DNA from: Plantago ovata
Taxonomy: Eukaryota > Streptophyta > Magnoliopsida > Lamiales > Plantaginaceae
Reading direction: 5' to 3'
Length of the DNA: 64,000 bases
Assembly: GCA_028274465.1 (NCBI GenBank)
Contig: CM051456.1
Location: forward strand, 113,513,397-113,577,396
Part shown: positions 1 through 10,143 of the stretch, piece by piece
Layout: the number at the start of each line of letters is the position of its first letter
Numbering within the stretch: the stretch's first letter is position 1
Position numbers and translations under genes: made by a program
The notes under the pieces: generated by a model
Seen by the model: only the letters and a program-made list of their open reading frames with translations
Database searches by the model: none
What the model was told of the DNA's origin: nothing

Positions 1-177
1 AACCTCATTTTGTTTCCTTGATCATCTCAAAATTACTGCAACAGAATTACCAATGAGCACTAATTACAATAATACCTCAAAATAAGGAGGATGAAGAACA
101 GGGGATTTAGGCCTCCTCTGCCTTGGAGACCTTGGTATCTTATCCGATGGTGACACCCTCATCATTAAAAAGTCCAT
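1..177 (-). CDS. Linker histone H1-like gene, first exon only (cut by window edge)
   Basis: Read on the minus strand, an ATG at 177-175 opens a 34-codon exon ending at 76 with the tail RRPKSPVLHPPYFE. It is followed by a GT donor (75-74) and intron sequence to the window edge. HPPYFE is the usual lead-in to the linker-histone globular (H15) domain, which in the sister copies starts in exon 2 with MIKEAL. The exon has no stop or frameshift and matches in length exon 1 of the complete copy at 38.4 kb (34 codons in both). The N-terminus is basic with SP-type sites (PRSPRQRR, PKSP), as in H1 N-tails. Exon 2 would lie left of the window, so intactness of the whole gene is unknown. It sits head-to-head with the copy starting at 283, about 105 bp apart. 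Confidence 0.65.
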
Positions 178-282
178 GAAAAGCTGAGAGTAGAAGATTA
201 TGTGTAGAGAACTAAACAAGATTAATATAACATTGTACTATTCTCTATTTCTCTACACAGAATCTTATACTGTCAGTCTGTC

Positions 283-739
283 ATGGCCGTTTGTATGATG
301 AGGGAGGGCTACACCACTGAGTTTAGATACCGAGGTCTCCTAGGGAGAGGAGGCCTAAATCCCAGTCTCGTCATCCTCCGGTGTTGTAATTAGGGGGCTC
401 ATTCATAATCCTGGTTTAGCAATTTTGAGATGATCATGGAAATGATTTTCTTTTTATCAGATGATTAAGGAGGCGCTGGTGGCTTTGAATGCAAAAAACG
501 GATCGAGCCCGTATGCTATAGCAAAGTTTATGGAGAGGAAGCACAAGGGAGTGCTTCCAAAGAACTTTAAGAAAATCTTAGCGATCCAATTGAAAAACTC
601 AACTGCTAGAGGAAGGCTGGTCAAGGTCAAGTATTCCTACAAGCTAGCCCATCCTGATGCTGGGGCGAAACCGGGGAAGGATGCGGCAATGGAAAAGGTG
701 GTAGCGGTTCCGAAGAAGGGGAAGAAAGCCAATGGTTGA
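283..739 (+). pseudogene. Linker histone H1-like copy, broken exon 1 with an intact globular-domain exon
   Basis: Exon 2 (461-739) encodes a complete winged-helix H15 globular domain: MIKEALVALN, SSPYAIAKFM, VLPKNFKKILAIQLKNS, then a short lysine-rich tail ending KKGKKANG. It is preceded by a good acceptor (ttttatcag). Exon 1 starts at ATG 283 and resembles the 38.5-kb copy. However, the region before the SP motif is 5 nt longer, which shifts the frame, and the exon end plus donor (TATTTCGAG/gt) has become CGGTGTTG. Normal splicing from this exon therefore cannot give HPPYFE-MIKEAL. Exon 2 itself remains open for 92 codons. An in-frame Met at its start could allow a headless globular protein, but that is speculation. 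Confidence 0.75.
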
Positions 740-1290
740 AAAGGTGGTGGATAGTGGATTATGGATTTTGGAGGTGTGAAACTGTGAATGGAGGATATAG
801 GATTAAGGATGCTAGGTCTTCTTGTTTGAATAATGTAAAGAAGAAAAAATTGATAAAGATCCGACAAACAGAGATGATTTTTTTTAAAAAAACTGCTTTG
901 TATTCCCGAGAGCATTTCTTATGCACTCTGCACGTTTTATGCTCTCGTTGATTAAATAAATTTTGCCGTTTCTGAAAAAAATTTAGATATGAATGCATGT
1001 TTAAATATGTGTTAAAAAAAAATCGTAACTGATAGAAGTTAATAATGTAATATACCAAATTTAAATATATTCAGACATCTACATACAAATTTAAACATAA
1101 TTATTAATAAAATTTCAGAATAATCCAACACAACATAAAAAAAGGAGAAGATGCAAGAAGAAGGCAGTAAATCAATCAACAAAACATTTGACAATGCAAA
1201 TACGTAACGTCAATCAACTTGCAAAATGAAAAAACCCTAAAACTTAGGGCAAAGGAATTGAAAATTTACAAAACGACATAATACTTGAGA
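740..1290. other. 3' flank of the linker-histone copy, no gene
   Basis: AT-rich sequence that is co-linear with the flank after the second block's copy (14718-15000). Both share a stretch around 830-870 (gataaagatccg) and the end ttttatgctctcgttga..aaataaattttgccgttt followed by A-rich sequence. That end resembles the 3' ends of short retroelements at 36484-36530 and 63920-63970. No coding potential was seen. Confidence 0.5.
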
Positions 1291-1299
1291 AAAACAAAG

Positions 1300-1640
1300 A
1301 GAAGTTACGAAAACCTCACCGTTGGTATCATCTTGTCTGCAAAGTTTATAGTTGCAGGGAAACTAAACCGATGGATGCGTAGATCGAGTCAAGGAGAGTC
1401 GGATTATGGTTTTTATTTAAGGAGGCGGTGAGATTTCGACGAGATATGGCCATAAATGATAACGACGGCGGTGGAATTTTGATGGAGAGAAAACAAGCAG
1501 AGAGCGCAAGCTAACCCTAGTGACAAAAAGGGTTGGGAGAATTGAAGGAGAGTGAGAAAAAATGTCGCTTTTATCACACTCTGTGGGCCGCATTAGTTTA
1601 AGTCCAAACGTATAACATAAATTACAGAAGGCGAGAGGCC
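1300..1640 (-). repeat. Recurrent ~300-bp element, copy A
   Basis: This segment recurs at 16370-16690 (-), 41590-41860 (-) and 51890-52260 (+). On its sense strand it reads: pyrimidine-rich leader, GCGCTCTCTGCTTG, an ATG with MAISRRNL-like codons, TCGGTTTAGTTTC, GACAAGATGATACCAAC, then GGTGAG and an AT-rich intron-like stretch. It looks like the promoter/5' exon of a gene I do not recognise. The reading frame is not conserved between copies, so it may be a 5' UTR exon. In all four places it lies upstream of, and in the same orientation as, a linker-histone copy. Confidence 0.6.
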
Positions 1641-1766
1641 CACTTAATTTTATTGCTTAATGGCCTAGTCTGCAAGAGAATTATTATTTTTGTGAGCGTT
1701 TATTAATATACCACCCCTGCTAGATGGCCTGTTTTCATCTCTACGTCCAAACTATTTCATTTATTA

Positions 1767-2038
1767 CTCTCTCCATCCCGATGATAAGCTTACGTTTGCT
1801 TTTTACACGGTTTTTCATAAATGGTTTTGTTTGGTAGTGTTATATTAATATTGTATGTAAATGTGGGGTAGTAGATTAAAAGAGTGAGATATGATTGGAG
1901 ATAAAGAAGTATAAAAGTGAGGTCCATACTTAAAATAATGTAGATGAAATATGGGGTACTTTCCAAAAATGAAAACGTAAAGAATTGAATGGGGCGTCAA
2001 AAAAAGGAATACGTAAAGAATTGATTGGGATAGATGAG
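1767..2038. mobile_element. Stowaway-like MITE
   Basis: A 272-bp AT-rich segment starts CTCTCTCCATCCC and ends with the imperfect inverse GGGATAGATGAG. It is flanked on both sides by TA (1765-1766 and 2039-2040), the target duplication typical of Tc1/mariner MITEs. No coding capacity. Confidence 0.55.
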
Positions 2039-2370
2039 TATATTGAGGTTCAAAATTGGATAAAAGGGTCGTTGACCATAAAAATAAGAACTATGAGAAA
2101 ATTGATTATAAGGGCTCACTATGAATGCCTCTCTAAAAAATGACCCTCTTGTGTTATCAATTACATTTTTGTCAAAACTCAATTACATTTTAGTTCATTT
2201 GAGTTGACCACCACTTTAAACACCTTCCAACCAAACATGACTTAAGAAAAATAAATATTTTCAATAAAAAAATAATTTAAAGATTAAAAAAATCTAAATA
2301 GAATTATAAAATAAAATAAAAATAAAATAAAAATTAAATATTCAACAAAATCCATCCATCAATTCTTCTT

Positions 2371-2788
2371 CACTAAAGCTCCGGTATTTGAATTTTTTCC
2401 GGTACCAGAGCTCCGGTGCCGGTAACGGTGGAGCAAGCTGCTCCACCACCAGGATCTGGAGCACCGGAGCAAGGTGCTCCACCGATCTGGTGGTGGAGCA
2501 GCTTGCTCCCTCCACCGTTAATGGTGGAGCAGCAGCCACCGATCTGGTGGTGGAGCAGTCTGGTGGAGCTCCTTGCTCCACTGTTAATGGTGGAGCTGCT
2601 GCTCCACCGATCTGGTGGTGGAGCAGCTTGCTCCACCATTTTCGGTGGAGCTGATCGGTGGGGCAAGTTGAGCTCCACCACGGTGGAGCAAGATGCTCCA
2701 CCGTTAATGGTGGTGGAGCAGCTTGCTCCACCTTTCCGGCGCCGGAGCTCCAGTACCGGAAAAAATTACGGTACCGGAGCTTTGGGGA
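2371..2788. mobile_element. Foldback-like palindromic GGAGC array with inverted ends
   Basis: The ends are inverted copies of each other over about 50 bp: left 2371-2422 (..aagctccggta..aattttttccggtac..) and right 2737-2788. The interior is made of many short self-complementary blocks built from GGTGGAGCA / TGCTCCACC around CGATCTGGTGG and GTTAATGG. It is GC-rich within AT-rich flanks. It gives spurious open frames on both strands because the repeats are multiples of three in places. A related but different array lies at 40172-40680. No transposase seen. Confidence 0.6.
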
Positions 2789-3091
2789 TGATGAAGTTAA
2801 TTTTTATAATTTTTATTTTAGTTAAGTTTTTTCCTTTAAAATTTATTTTAGTATTTTATTAAATTTTCTTTTAATTCTTTATCTTTTTTATTTGAAAACA
2901 CTGAGGCTTGTTTGGAGCTGTAATGCTCCGATCTGGAGCTTTAAGCTCTGATTGAAGCTTATGTTACATTGTTTATCATAAATCAACTTAGTACTAGTGA
3001 ACGCACAATATTATTATAAAAAGACGTGAAGGTGCATCTCAAGCTATTGTGGTAAAACTGTAATGTTCACCATTCACTACTACTTTGTCAT

Positions 3092-4085
3092 TGTTGGTGT
3101 CAGAATATGTACAACCCCTAAGGGCGCCTAAGTGCGTACTAAGGCGTCAAGGGTTGCACATGATAGAAGGGTCCTACTACCCATCATCATGGTCCGACCA
3201 GCTAAGAAACTAGGCAAAATAGTCTAAGTCCTTATGTCCGACCTAATAGTACAACTGCCATACTCACACTGGTAGTTGGACGTCGGCCTATTGCCCAACT
3301 AGCATGGTGACGCCCTACTAGCAGGACAATGCCCTAGTAGACACCAGCTAGGAGACATGCAAGGTAGGCAAAAGGCTCCTCGGACTTCATTATGACCTCC
3401 GGCTACATCGGGTCGCCCTAGTAGCACGTCGAGAGAAACAAGTCTTAGGACCTACCGCCCTACTACTACTGGTAATCGGACGAGTGGTCTACTGCCCTAC
3501 TAGCGTGGGTAGTCGGGCAAGAGTCATCCTTACGACAAGGAAGAACTAACATGTCCCAAGGAAAAAGTGGTCATCGGACCTTAGCGACCTAACGGACGCC
3601 CTACTACCCCGTACTAGGGCGTCACACGCTCTAGTAGCTAGCGCTTTGGTACCCGAAATGACAACTTTATCCCTGCCAACCCTAGTAAAGATCTGGGCCA
3701 GAGCGCATGGGCCACTCCAAATGGGCCTAAGCCTAATGGAGACTCCATCCTAGCCGGACACTTATCGCGATCCTACACACATGACAATATTCTATTGCTA
3801 GTATAAATATGGGCTCACTCCAATCAAGGTAATTATTATGACATCCCATCAACCATCTCATCATTGCTACATTTACTAGGGAAGCCTACCAACTCTCTAT
3901 ACGTAAAGTCGTCCCTCCGGCTTGATCATTGACAAGCCGGACTTGTGGCACTAACCCCCTCCCCCCTGCTAAGTTATATCTCAGGTCCTAGGAGCAGTAC
4001 GGAAGGCATTCGAAGTGCGAAGTACGCTCTTGAACTTTCGCCCTACTACGACGCTCCAGAGGAAAGCACGAATTACCTATCAACA
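3092..4085. mobile_element. Solo LTR with 5-bp target duplication
   Basis: A 994-bp segment starts TGTTGGTGTCAG and ends CTATCAACA, with the TG..CA termini of LTRs. It is flanked by direct repeats GTCAT at 3087-3091 and 4086-4090. An internal TATAAATATGGGC at about 3800 fits an LTR promoter. There is no primer-binding site, polypurine tract or internal domain, so this is a solo LTR left by LTR-LTR recombination. The paralogous block at 16870-16895 has the uninterrupted site (tttgtcatttcgttg), which confirms the boundaries. Its LTR length suggests a Ty3/Gypsy-type parent, but the family is not established. Confidence 0.9.
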
Positions 4086-4900
4086 GTCATGTCGTTGTGA
4101 TGAATACAATGAGAGTTTTAATAAATCGGGTAATAATCTTAGAAGCACTGACTTCAAAATCAACAATGTATTCATCTAGATTTGTTCCAATCGATTTGTC
4201 CCGATATGTATCACTCCCTTTAATCTATGTTTTCCTCATTTCTTTTCAATTAAATTAAGTTCCTATCGGACCGGACCGATATTCATGACCAAGCAAAAAG
4301 TATTTAAAAAAAAAGTCAAAAAGAGTATTTGTATTTTATTGGACATCTTTGATTATTTGTTATTTGTTAAGTATAGTTCTTTAACTAATCTATTTGGTTC
4401 TTTAGTAATCATTGGAATAACTATAATTTTTCTTAATATACATATTAAATATATTTAATAAATATTAAAAAACAATAAACATATCATCCACATATTCGTA
4501 CCCTTTTTTTTTTTTTTTGAATTTGAACATATCAACATATTTGTATTCATATTGTGTCCACTTCTGTATCCTATGCCTTTTGTAGTTAATTCTCACTTTT
4601 TTCCATTTTACGTTTCATGTTCGTACGTGTTGGGAAATTAGTTTATGAAATCCAAACTACTACGGAGTACTATCTTATTTCGATAGTCAAATTATATAAT
4701 CATTTCAATCAATTAAGGCAAAATTCACCTGACAGACTTATGATGTCTCTTTCCTACAAGGCTTATACAACACACAAATTATTTGTTGCAGCCTGGAGGG
4801 ATATAATGGATGAGAAGGTGGATTAAGTGATGCATATGTAAGGCTTCTCACAAAACATGGCGTATGGGATTTGTAAATTATATACCTAACCTGAGATTTT

Positions 4901-5495
4901 GTGGTGCAAATAATCGATGATGTAATTCATCTGTTCCGATTAATATTTCTCATTCCGTTAGTTCATGACAAACTTCCTACAGCTGTTAATCTGGTTAAGA
5001 GTCATATGCCTATTTCTCCGTTGTGTCAGTTATGTGCTAGTAATGAAGAAACTTTTTTCCACCTGTTTGCTCAATGTTCAGTTTTTCAGGAAGTTAGAGA
5101 TTTGTTCTCCCCTCCTAGCAGGTCATGGGATCAGTGTAGTGTACTTCATGTGTTGACTGAATTCCCATTGAATTAATGATAAACAATTTGGCTTTCCTTA
5201 CTTGCCTATAGCATATGGAACAGTAGGAATAGTTTCATTTTCAAGGGAGAAGCTGTTAATTGTAGAACTATTTATTACCAAATGTTGCTACTGTTTAAGC
5301 AAAGTAGGTTGTGTTATCCTCCAAAAAGTGTACCTAAACAGGTTACAGTGATGTGTAAATGGGGTCCTGTGACTTCTAGGCCCCTGGTGTTAAATTTTGA
5401 TGCGTCAGTAATTCATAACCTAGGTAAGGCTGGTTGTGGTTCAGTTCTTAGGAATAGACAAGGTCAGTTTATTCGTGCTTGTTCCCATTGGTTGG
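4901..5495 (+). mobile_element. LINE ORF2 3' remnant (zf-RVT and RNase H-like)
   Basis: Broken frames encode the zinc-binding region that follows LINE reverse transcriptase (HDKLPTAVNLVKSHM, CQLCASNEETFFHLFAQC, 4960-5100). Next comes a WNSRNSFIF-like linker (about 5210-5240) and an RNase H-like start (LNFDASV..GCGSVLRNRQGQFIRA, 5390-5490). There are stops between the parts, and the RT core is missing. It ends abruptly where UGT-derived sequence begins at about 5495, so the rest of the RNase H domain is gone. Confidence 0.75.
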
Positions 5496-5681
5496 TAACC
5501 ATAACAACAATGGATGACATATCACTACCAAACCCTAGCCAATTCCGTGTAGCCATGTTCCCATGGATCGGAATGGGCCACATGACCGCCTTCTACAACC
5601 TCGTTGTCGAGCTTGCCGCTCGCGGCTACTCCACCTCCTTCCTCCCGGAAAAGGCCCACAAAATCATCAGAAATGAAAACA
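5495..5681 (+). pseudogene. Duplicated 5' stub of a UGT79-like glycosyltransferase
   Basis: Near-identical to 7190-7380, starting in the 5' leader (taaccataacaacaATG). From ATG 5510 it encodes the N-terminal UGT segment with FPWIGMGHMTAFYNL, then stops at 5698 after unrelated sequence. It lacks the 3-bp insertion that puts a stop in the longer copy at 7260, so it preserves the older sequence there. It also lacks one Leu codon in SFLLPEK. It is fused in frame to the upstream LINE RNase H frame, giving a 138-codon chimeric frame (5282-5698). Too short to act as a glycosyltransferase. Confidence 0.8.
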
Positions 5682-5699
5682 GTAGGGACTTAATGTAAT

Positions 5700-7190
5700 A
5701 TCGACATCTAAAAAGGACTATAGTGATGACGATAAATTAGTACCCGTCATCAAGGCTTTATTTCGACCTTTTATTGTTCTTTTACTTTATATTTTAGTAA
5801 GAAGTAGTTACTTTTGATATGTTTTGTGTCACAGGGTCCCCGGATGCACTTTGGTGAAACTAGCACAAAATTGGCTTATTTTGGTGCAAATTGAGCTTAC
5901 TTTGAAGACTTGACTTTTCCATGTAGTAACCGGAGGTTCCTGAGGCTCGATGAGTACAAAATATGGTCATATTGGAGTCTTGGTGTCAATGGATAACAAA
6001 TAATATGTTGAGAATAGCTTGTATGAGGCGAAGATGGTGGTGAATTCGGAGTTCGGGTGAAGATTTCGTAGTCATTCAAGTATTCAAGATTGCGCAGTCT
6101 AGCCATTTTTATCACCAATCATTCATATGATATCCGATTGACCTGAAACCAATGCCCGCGCGTAGTTAACTCGAAGTGCTTTCCAACGATAGGTTACACG
6201 CCCTGATCTAATAAGAGATACGCCCGGAATCAATGTTTTAGTGGCGACCCGCTGGATGCAGAAGTGGCGACCCGCCAAGCCCATTGGCGACCCGCCAGTC
6301 GCCGATAACATGCCCGTATTTTATTGAAAAACTCGTTTCGTTTCATATCTAAAGAGTTAGAATCAGTTTGTTAAACCCTAGCACGATCCCTAAACAGTAG
6401 ATAGGCTTTGGAGGCACCTCTTAGCCTCCAAACCTTCGATTCTCATATTTGGATTTGCTACCGGTGCTAGATTTTATTGCTTTGATTGGATTCGATATTG
6501 AATTGCTATTTCTCAACCGTGACATTGAGTATTTATCTATCCCTTTTAGTTTCTATCTCTTATCATGTTTTCTATCTCTTTAGTTATATTCACTTAAAAA
6601 ACGTTTAAACTAATTTTACAATTAAATTTAATATATGACATCTTTATTTCTAATGTATAATTTACCTTTTTTAAAAATTGTGCTCCTCTGACTACAATTC
6701 TGCGTTTGCCCCACCAAAACTTTACAATTAACGATTCTGCTAATAAAGTCCTTCAATAGTCAATTTAATTAAGGACCTTCGAAATACTCACTTTAACTTG
6801 AACTGTTGCTTAATATATTAGTTAATCGCGCGTCAACCAAACAAATCGTATTCCATCTACGACTTTTTACTATTGTACGTGTCGGTATTCAACTTGAACC
6901 TTTCGTCATTATGTTACTACAATAAAGTTGCATGATTAATTCCACGTTTTACGTGCTACTACAATGACCACGAATTATTTTTATAAAATACAGTACACTT
7001 CATATTCCAACGTCCTTTCGCTCTTAAAGCCATTTGATATTACAAGCTTAGACCCAGCTACTTGCATGTATATTTCGCCACCTACCTAATTCGGAAAAAA
7101 TCTGTATAGATTTTGTTTTCTATATATAGAGCACAGTATTTAACTTACCTTTCCAGAAATATCACAACGCATAACTAAACACAAATCCTT
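5700..7190. other. Intergenic, repeat-like, no gene
   Basis: Around 5880-6310 the sequence looks like LTR-retroelement LTR or internal DNA. It contains three direct copies of GGCGACCCGC (near 6243, 6265 and 6287) and no usable frame. The rest is AT-rich. A possible TATA (ctatatatagag, about 7121-7132) lies about 80 bp upstream of the UGT pseudogene start, where its promoter would be expected. Confidence 0.4.
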
Positions 7191-7205
7191 GTAACCATAA
7201 CAACA

Positions 7206-8592
7206 ATGGGTGACATATCACTACCAAACCCTAGCCAATTCCGTGTTGCCATGTTCCCATGATGGATCGGAATGGGCCACATGACCGCCTTCTACAACCT
7301 CGCTGTCGAGCTCGCCGCTCGCGGCTACTCCACCTCCTTCCTCCTCCCGGAAAAGGCCCACAAAATCATCAGAAATGAAAACCCTAGCAATGAACTAATC
7401 AACTTCCATATCATCACTGTTCCACACGTCGAAGGCCTTCCACGTGGCGCACAGACAGCCTCCGACATTGACTTCTCCGCTAAGGACCCACTTGCCATCG
7501 CGTTTGATGCTATGTCTGACGAAGTAGAGGTCATTTTACGACAACTTAAGCCGGACCTAGTGTTTTTCGACCAAGCACATTGGATTCCAGCACTAGCGGC
7601 TGAAATAGGGTTTAAAACAGTTTGCTACAACACAGTTTCGGCTTCGATGATGGCTATCGGGGTAGTCCCGGCAAGGCATATTCCAAAAGGTCGCCCTATG
7701 ACGGCGAAGGAACTCATGCAACCGCCTAAAGGATGCCCTTCCTCCACGGTGGTACTACGCCGCGAAGAGGCTATGGCGTTGTCTTTCATTTGCATGACCT
7801 ATGGAGCAGTCACGTTCGATTTTCGGATCACAACTGCTTTGAAAGGTTGTGATGCAATCGCGATTCGTACTTGCCGTGAGTTAGAGGCACCAATGTGTGA
7901 CTATCTATCTAGCCAGTTCGGTAGGCCCGTTATCTTGGTTGGGCCTGTTTTTCGGCCTGAGTTAGTAAACCGCGAAGAGAAATGGGATGCGTGGTTGAAT
8001 AAATTCGGCTTGAAATCTGTTGTGTATTGTTGTTTTTTGGAAGCCAGATTATTTTAAAACTAGATCAGTTTCAAGAACTGGTGTTAGGGTTGGAAAAGAC
8101 AGGTTTGCTCTTCCTAGCCGCTCTTTCAAAACCCCTCGGTGTGGAGTCCATTGAGGAGGCTTTGCCAGAGGGACTTTTGGAAAGAATAGGTGGAAGAGGA
8201 TTGGTTCATTAGGGGTGGGTCCCACAAACACAAATACTGAACCACGAGTCAGTTGGGTGCTTTGTGAGTCATTGTGGGTTCGCATCTATGTGGGAGTCAT
8301 TGTTAAGCCATCCTCAGATAGTGTTGGTTCCACGACTAGCTGACCAAATCCTGAATATACAAGGATCCTTGTTGAGGATCTCAAGGTGGCAATCGAGGTC
8401 AAAAGGGGCGAAATGGGACGATTCGTGAAGGAGGATGTCAGCGAGACGGTTGTAACCGTGATGGACAAGAGTAGCGAGGTTGCCAAATCTATTGAGATCA
8501 ACCATGCCAAGTGGAAGGATACTTTTACAAGTGTGGGATACATGAATGGTTACATTGATGGCTTTGTTCAAAGTTTGCACAAATTATTTTAG
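7206..8592 (+). pseudogene. UGT79-like UDP-glycosyltransferase pseudogene
   Basis: Family-1 glycosyltransferases move a sugar from a UDP-sugar to a small acceptor. UGT79 members often add a second sugar to flavonoid, terpenoid or betalain glycosides. Visible parts are: start MGDISLPNPSQFRVAMFP, the acceptor-side helix GMGHMTAFYNLAVELAARGY, LKPDLVFFD, LVGPVF near 7935, [23 protein letters not shown], the PSPG-box core [19 protein letters not shown] (8245-8305), LADQILN, and C-terminus GYIDGFVQSLHKLF. It is broken by an in-frame TGA at 7260-7262 made by a 3-bp insertion, and by frameshifts near 8030, 8205 and 8365. It is intronless and about 460 codons overall, normal for the family. Translation from ATG 7272 would still end at 8057 without the donor-binding half. 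The acceptor is unknown. Confidence 0.88.
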
Positions 8593-8820
8593 GGTTTCGA
8601 TCGAGTTGTATGCATAATCAATGGTCACTATGACTAATGAGTGCATGTATCCCTTCTTTGAATAAGTTGTAGTGTTGCGTAATCTATGTGTCTGTGTTGT
8701 ATCCACTTGAATTGAGTAATGAACAAGTACTACTATTGATTATTCTCCAGTCAATAAATATTCAAATAACAAAGTATTTCTTTATTCGCCGAAAGATAGA
8801 TTGGAATGGGTGCTTGTACT

Positions 8821-9358
8821 TGGTGGTCTTACACGAATTGAGCCTTATCGAGTACTCGACTTGACTCGGCTCGTTAAAGTTCGACTCGGCTCGATAAGGT
8901 TTTCGAGCCGAGCTCGAGCCTAAACTTAGGCTCGTTCCACTAACGAGTCGAGTCAGGTTCGGCTCGCAAGTACTCGGTAAGGCTCGATATTATGTAGATT
9001 CTTAGTAGTATTAGTATTATAAGTTATGATTTAAGTTTGAGATTATTGGTTTGAATTGCTTATATTTTCATTTTGTTAGACTTTAATAATTTCATCATTT
9101 GGGAGTTGATTGTAATGCATAATTTTGAATTTGTTTATATTTTATTTAATATTTTAACATATTTTTCATGGTATTTTAATAAACAAACCGAGCCAAATGA
9201 ACCGAGCTTTAGTTTGAAATTAAGCTCGCTTCGTTAAACGAGCTCAGCTCGTTTGTTAACGAGCTCGAGCCTGAAATCAGGCTCGCTTTCGTTAACGAGC
9301 CGAGCGTAAGTCGAGCCAAGCCTCAGCAATACTCGGCTCGGCTCGTTAAACAGCACTA
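8821..9358. mobile_element. Non-autonomous hAT-like element, CTCGGCTCG-rich ends
   Basis: A 538-bp element is flanked by perfect 8-bp repeats CTTGTACT (8813-8820 and 9359-9366), the hAT target size. Its ends TGGTGGTCTTACACGA and TAGTGCTGTTTAACGA (reverse complement) match at 11 of 16 positions. Sub-terminal regions (8850-8995 and 9185-9350) are full of inverted GCTCGGCTCG/CGAGCCGAG motifs, and the centre is AT-rich. No transposase. Confidence 0.82.
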
Positions 9359-9369
9359 CTTGTACTATA

Positions 9370-9625
9370 CTCCCTATCTCCGAGTATAAATTGTCTAGTT
9401 TGATTTTTTTCGGTCAACAGCTTTCAACTTTAATTCTCGATTACTTTTAAATTATAATGATATGATAAAATATTTAATAAAATTATATTATAAAAATATT
9501 GGTTTTATATTTTCATAATATGATTTCGTCAAATACTTTATCATTATAGTTTAAGAGTAATTGAGAGTCAAAGTTGAAAACTGTTGACCGAAAAATGTGG
9601 GTAAATTACAGTGGAACGGAGGGAG
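9370..9625. mobile_element. Stowaway-like MITE
   Basis: A 256-bp AT-rich element starts CTCCCTATCTCCGAG and ends CGGAACGGAGGGAG-like (inverse CTCCCTCCGTTCC). TA is duplicated at 9368-9369 and 9626-9627. The sub-termini are complementary (ggtcaacagctttcaacttt versus aaagttgaaaactgttgacc), so it would form one long hairpin. It inserted directly beside the hAT-like element. Confidence 0.85.
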
Positions 9626-9941
9626 TAAGTTTTATCGCTCAAGTCAATAATCATTTTTTCTTTGGAAAATACTTCAAATTACATAAACATAAGCTTATGT
9701 ACAAACCGGCAATCTACATGCCTTTCTACGCTTGCTAGTCACACCTAAAACATCTTTTTCGATTACATCCTAGAACCATTCCGGACAGACATCAAACACC
9801 AAAATGGAATGGCTATTCATCATATGATTATAACACCTAATATTAGTAGCTAAATCCGTATACACAACACTTCCAATCCTGGTCAAAAGTCTGCTGCATG
9901 CATTGTTCCTTTCTTTGTACTGAAAGCGGCAACTGGTATGA

Positions 9942-10010
9942 TCAATCCTCTCCATCAGCGGAAGAGCTCGAAGAACCAACTTCTTGTGGTACCATGCTAG
10001 CTGCGTCTTC
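9942..10010 (-). pseudogene. Possible orphan last exon of an unidentified gene
   Basis: On the minus strand, an acceptor-like tract (ttgataatatatgcag) is followed by 22 codons, EDAASMVPQEVGSSSSSADGED, then TGA at 9944-9942 and a 3'-UTR-like sequence. The acidic, serine-rich end looks like a genuine protein C-terminus, but I found no upstream exons before 12 kb and cannot name the family. It may be a gene fragment or chance. Confidence 0.22.
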
Positions 10011-10143
10011 CTGCATATATTATCAACCAAATAATTCAGTCAGAAATAATCAAGACTGATTTTAAATGAAGATGTAACACTAATACTAAGATAAGGCCAT
10101 TAATTAAGTCAAGCAACTCTGATGTATTGTATTAATTGAACAT

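Noticed and set aside
2342-2862. Several open frames of 88-148 codons on both strands
   Set aside because: They follow from the GGAGC palindromic repeats; the translated sequence is repetitive (SGGGAAC, WWSSLL) with no domain.
9942-10010. Terminal exon of a real minus-strand gene
   Set aside because: No upstream exons found; kept at low confidence only.
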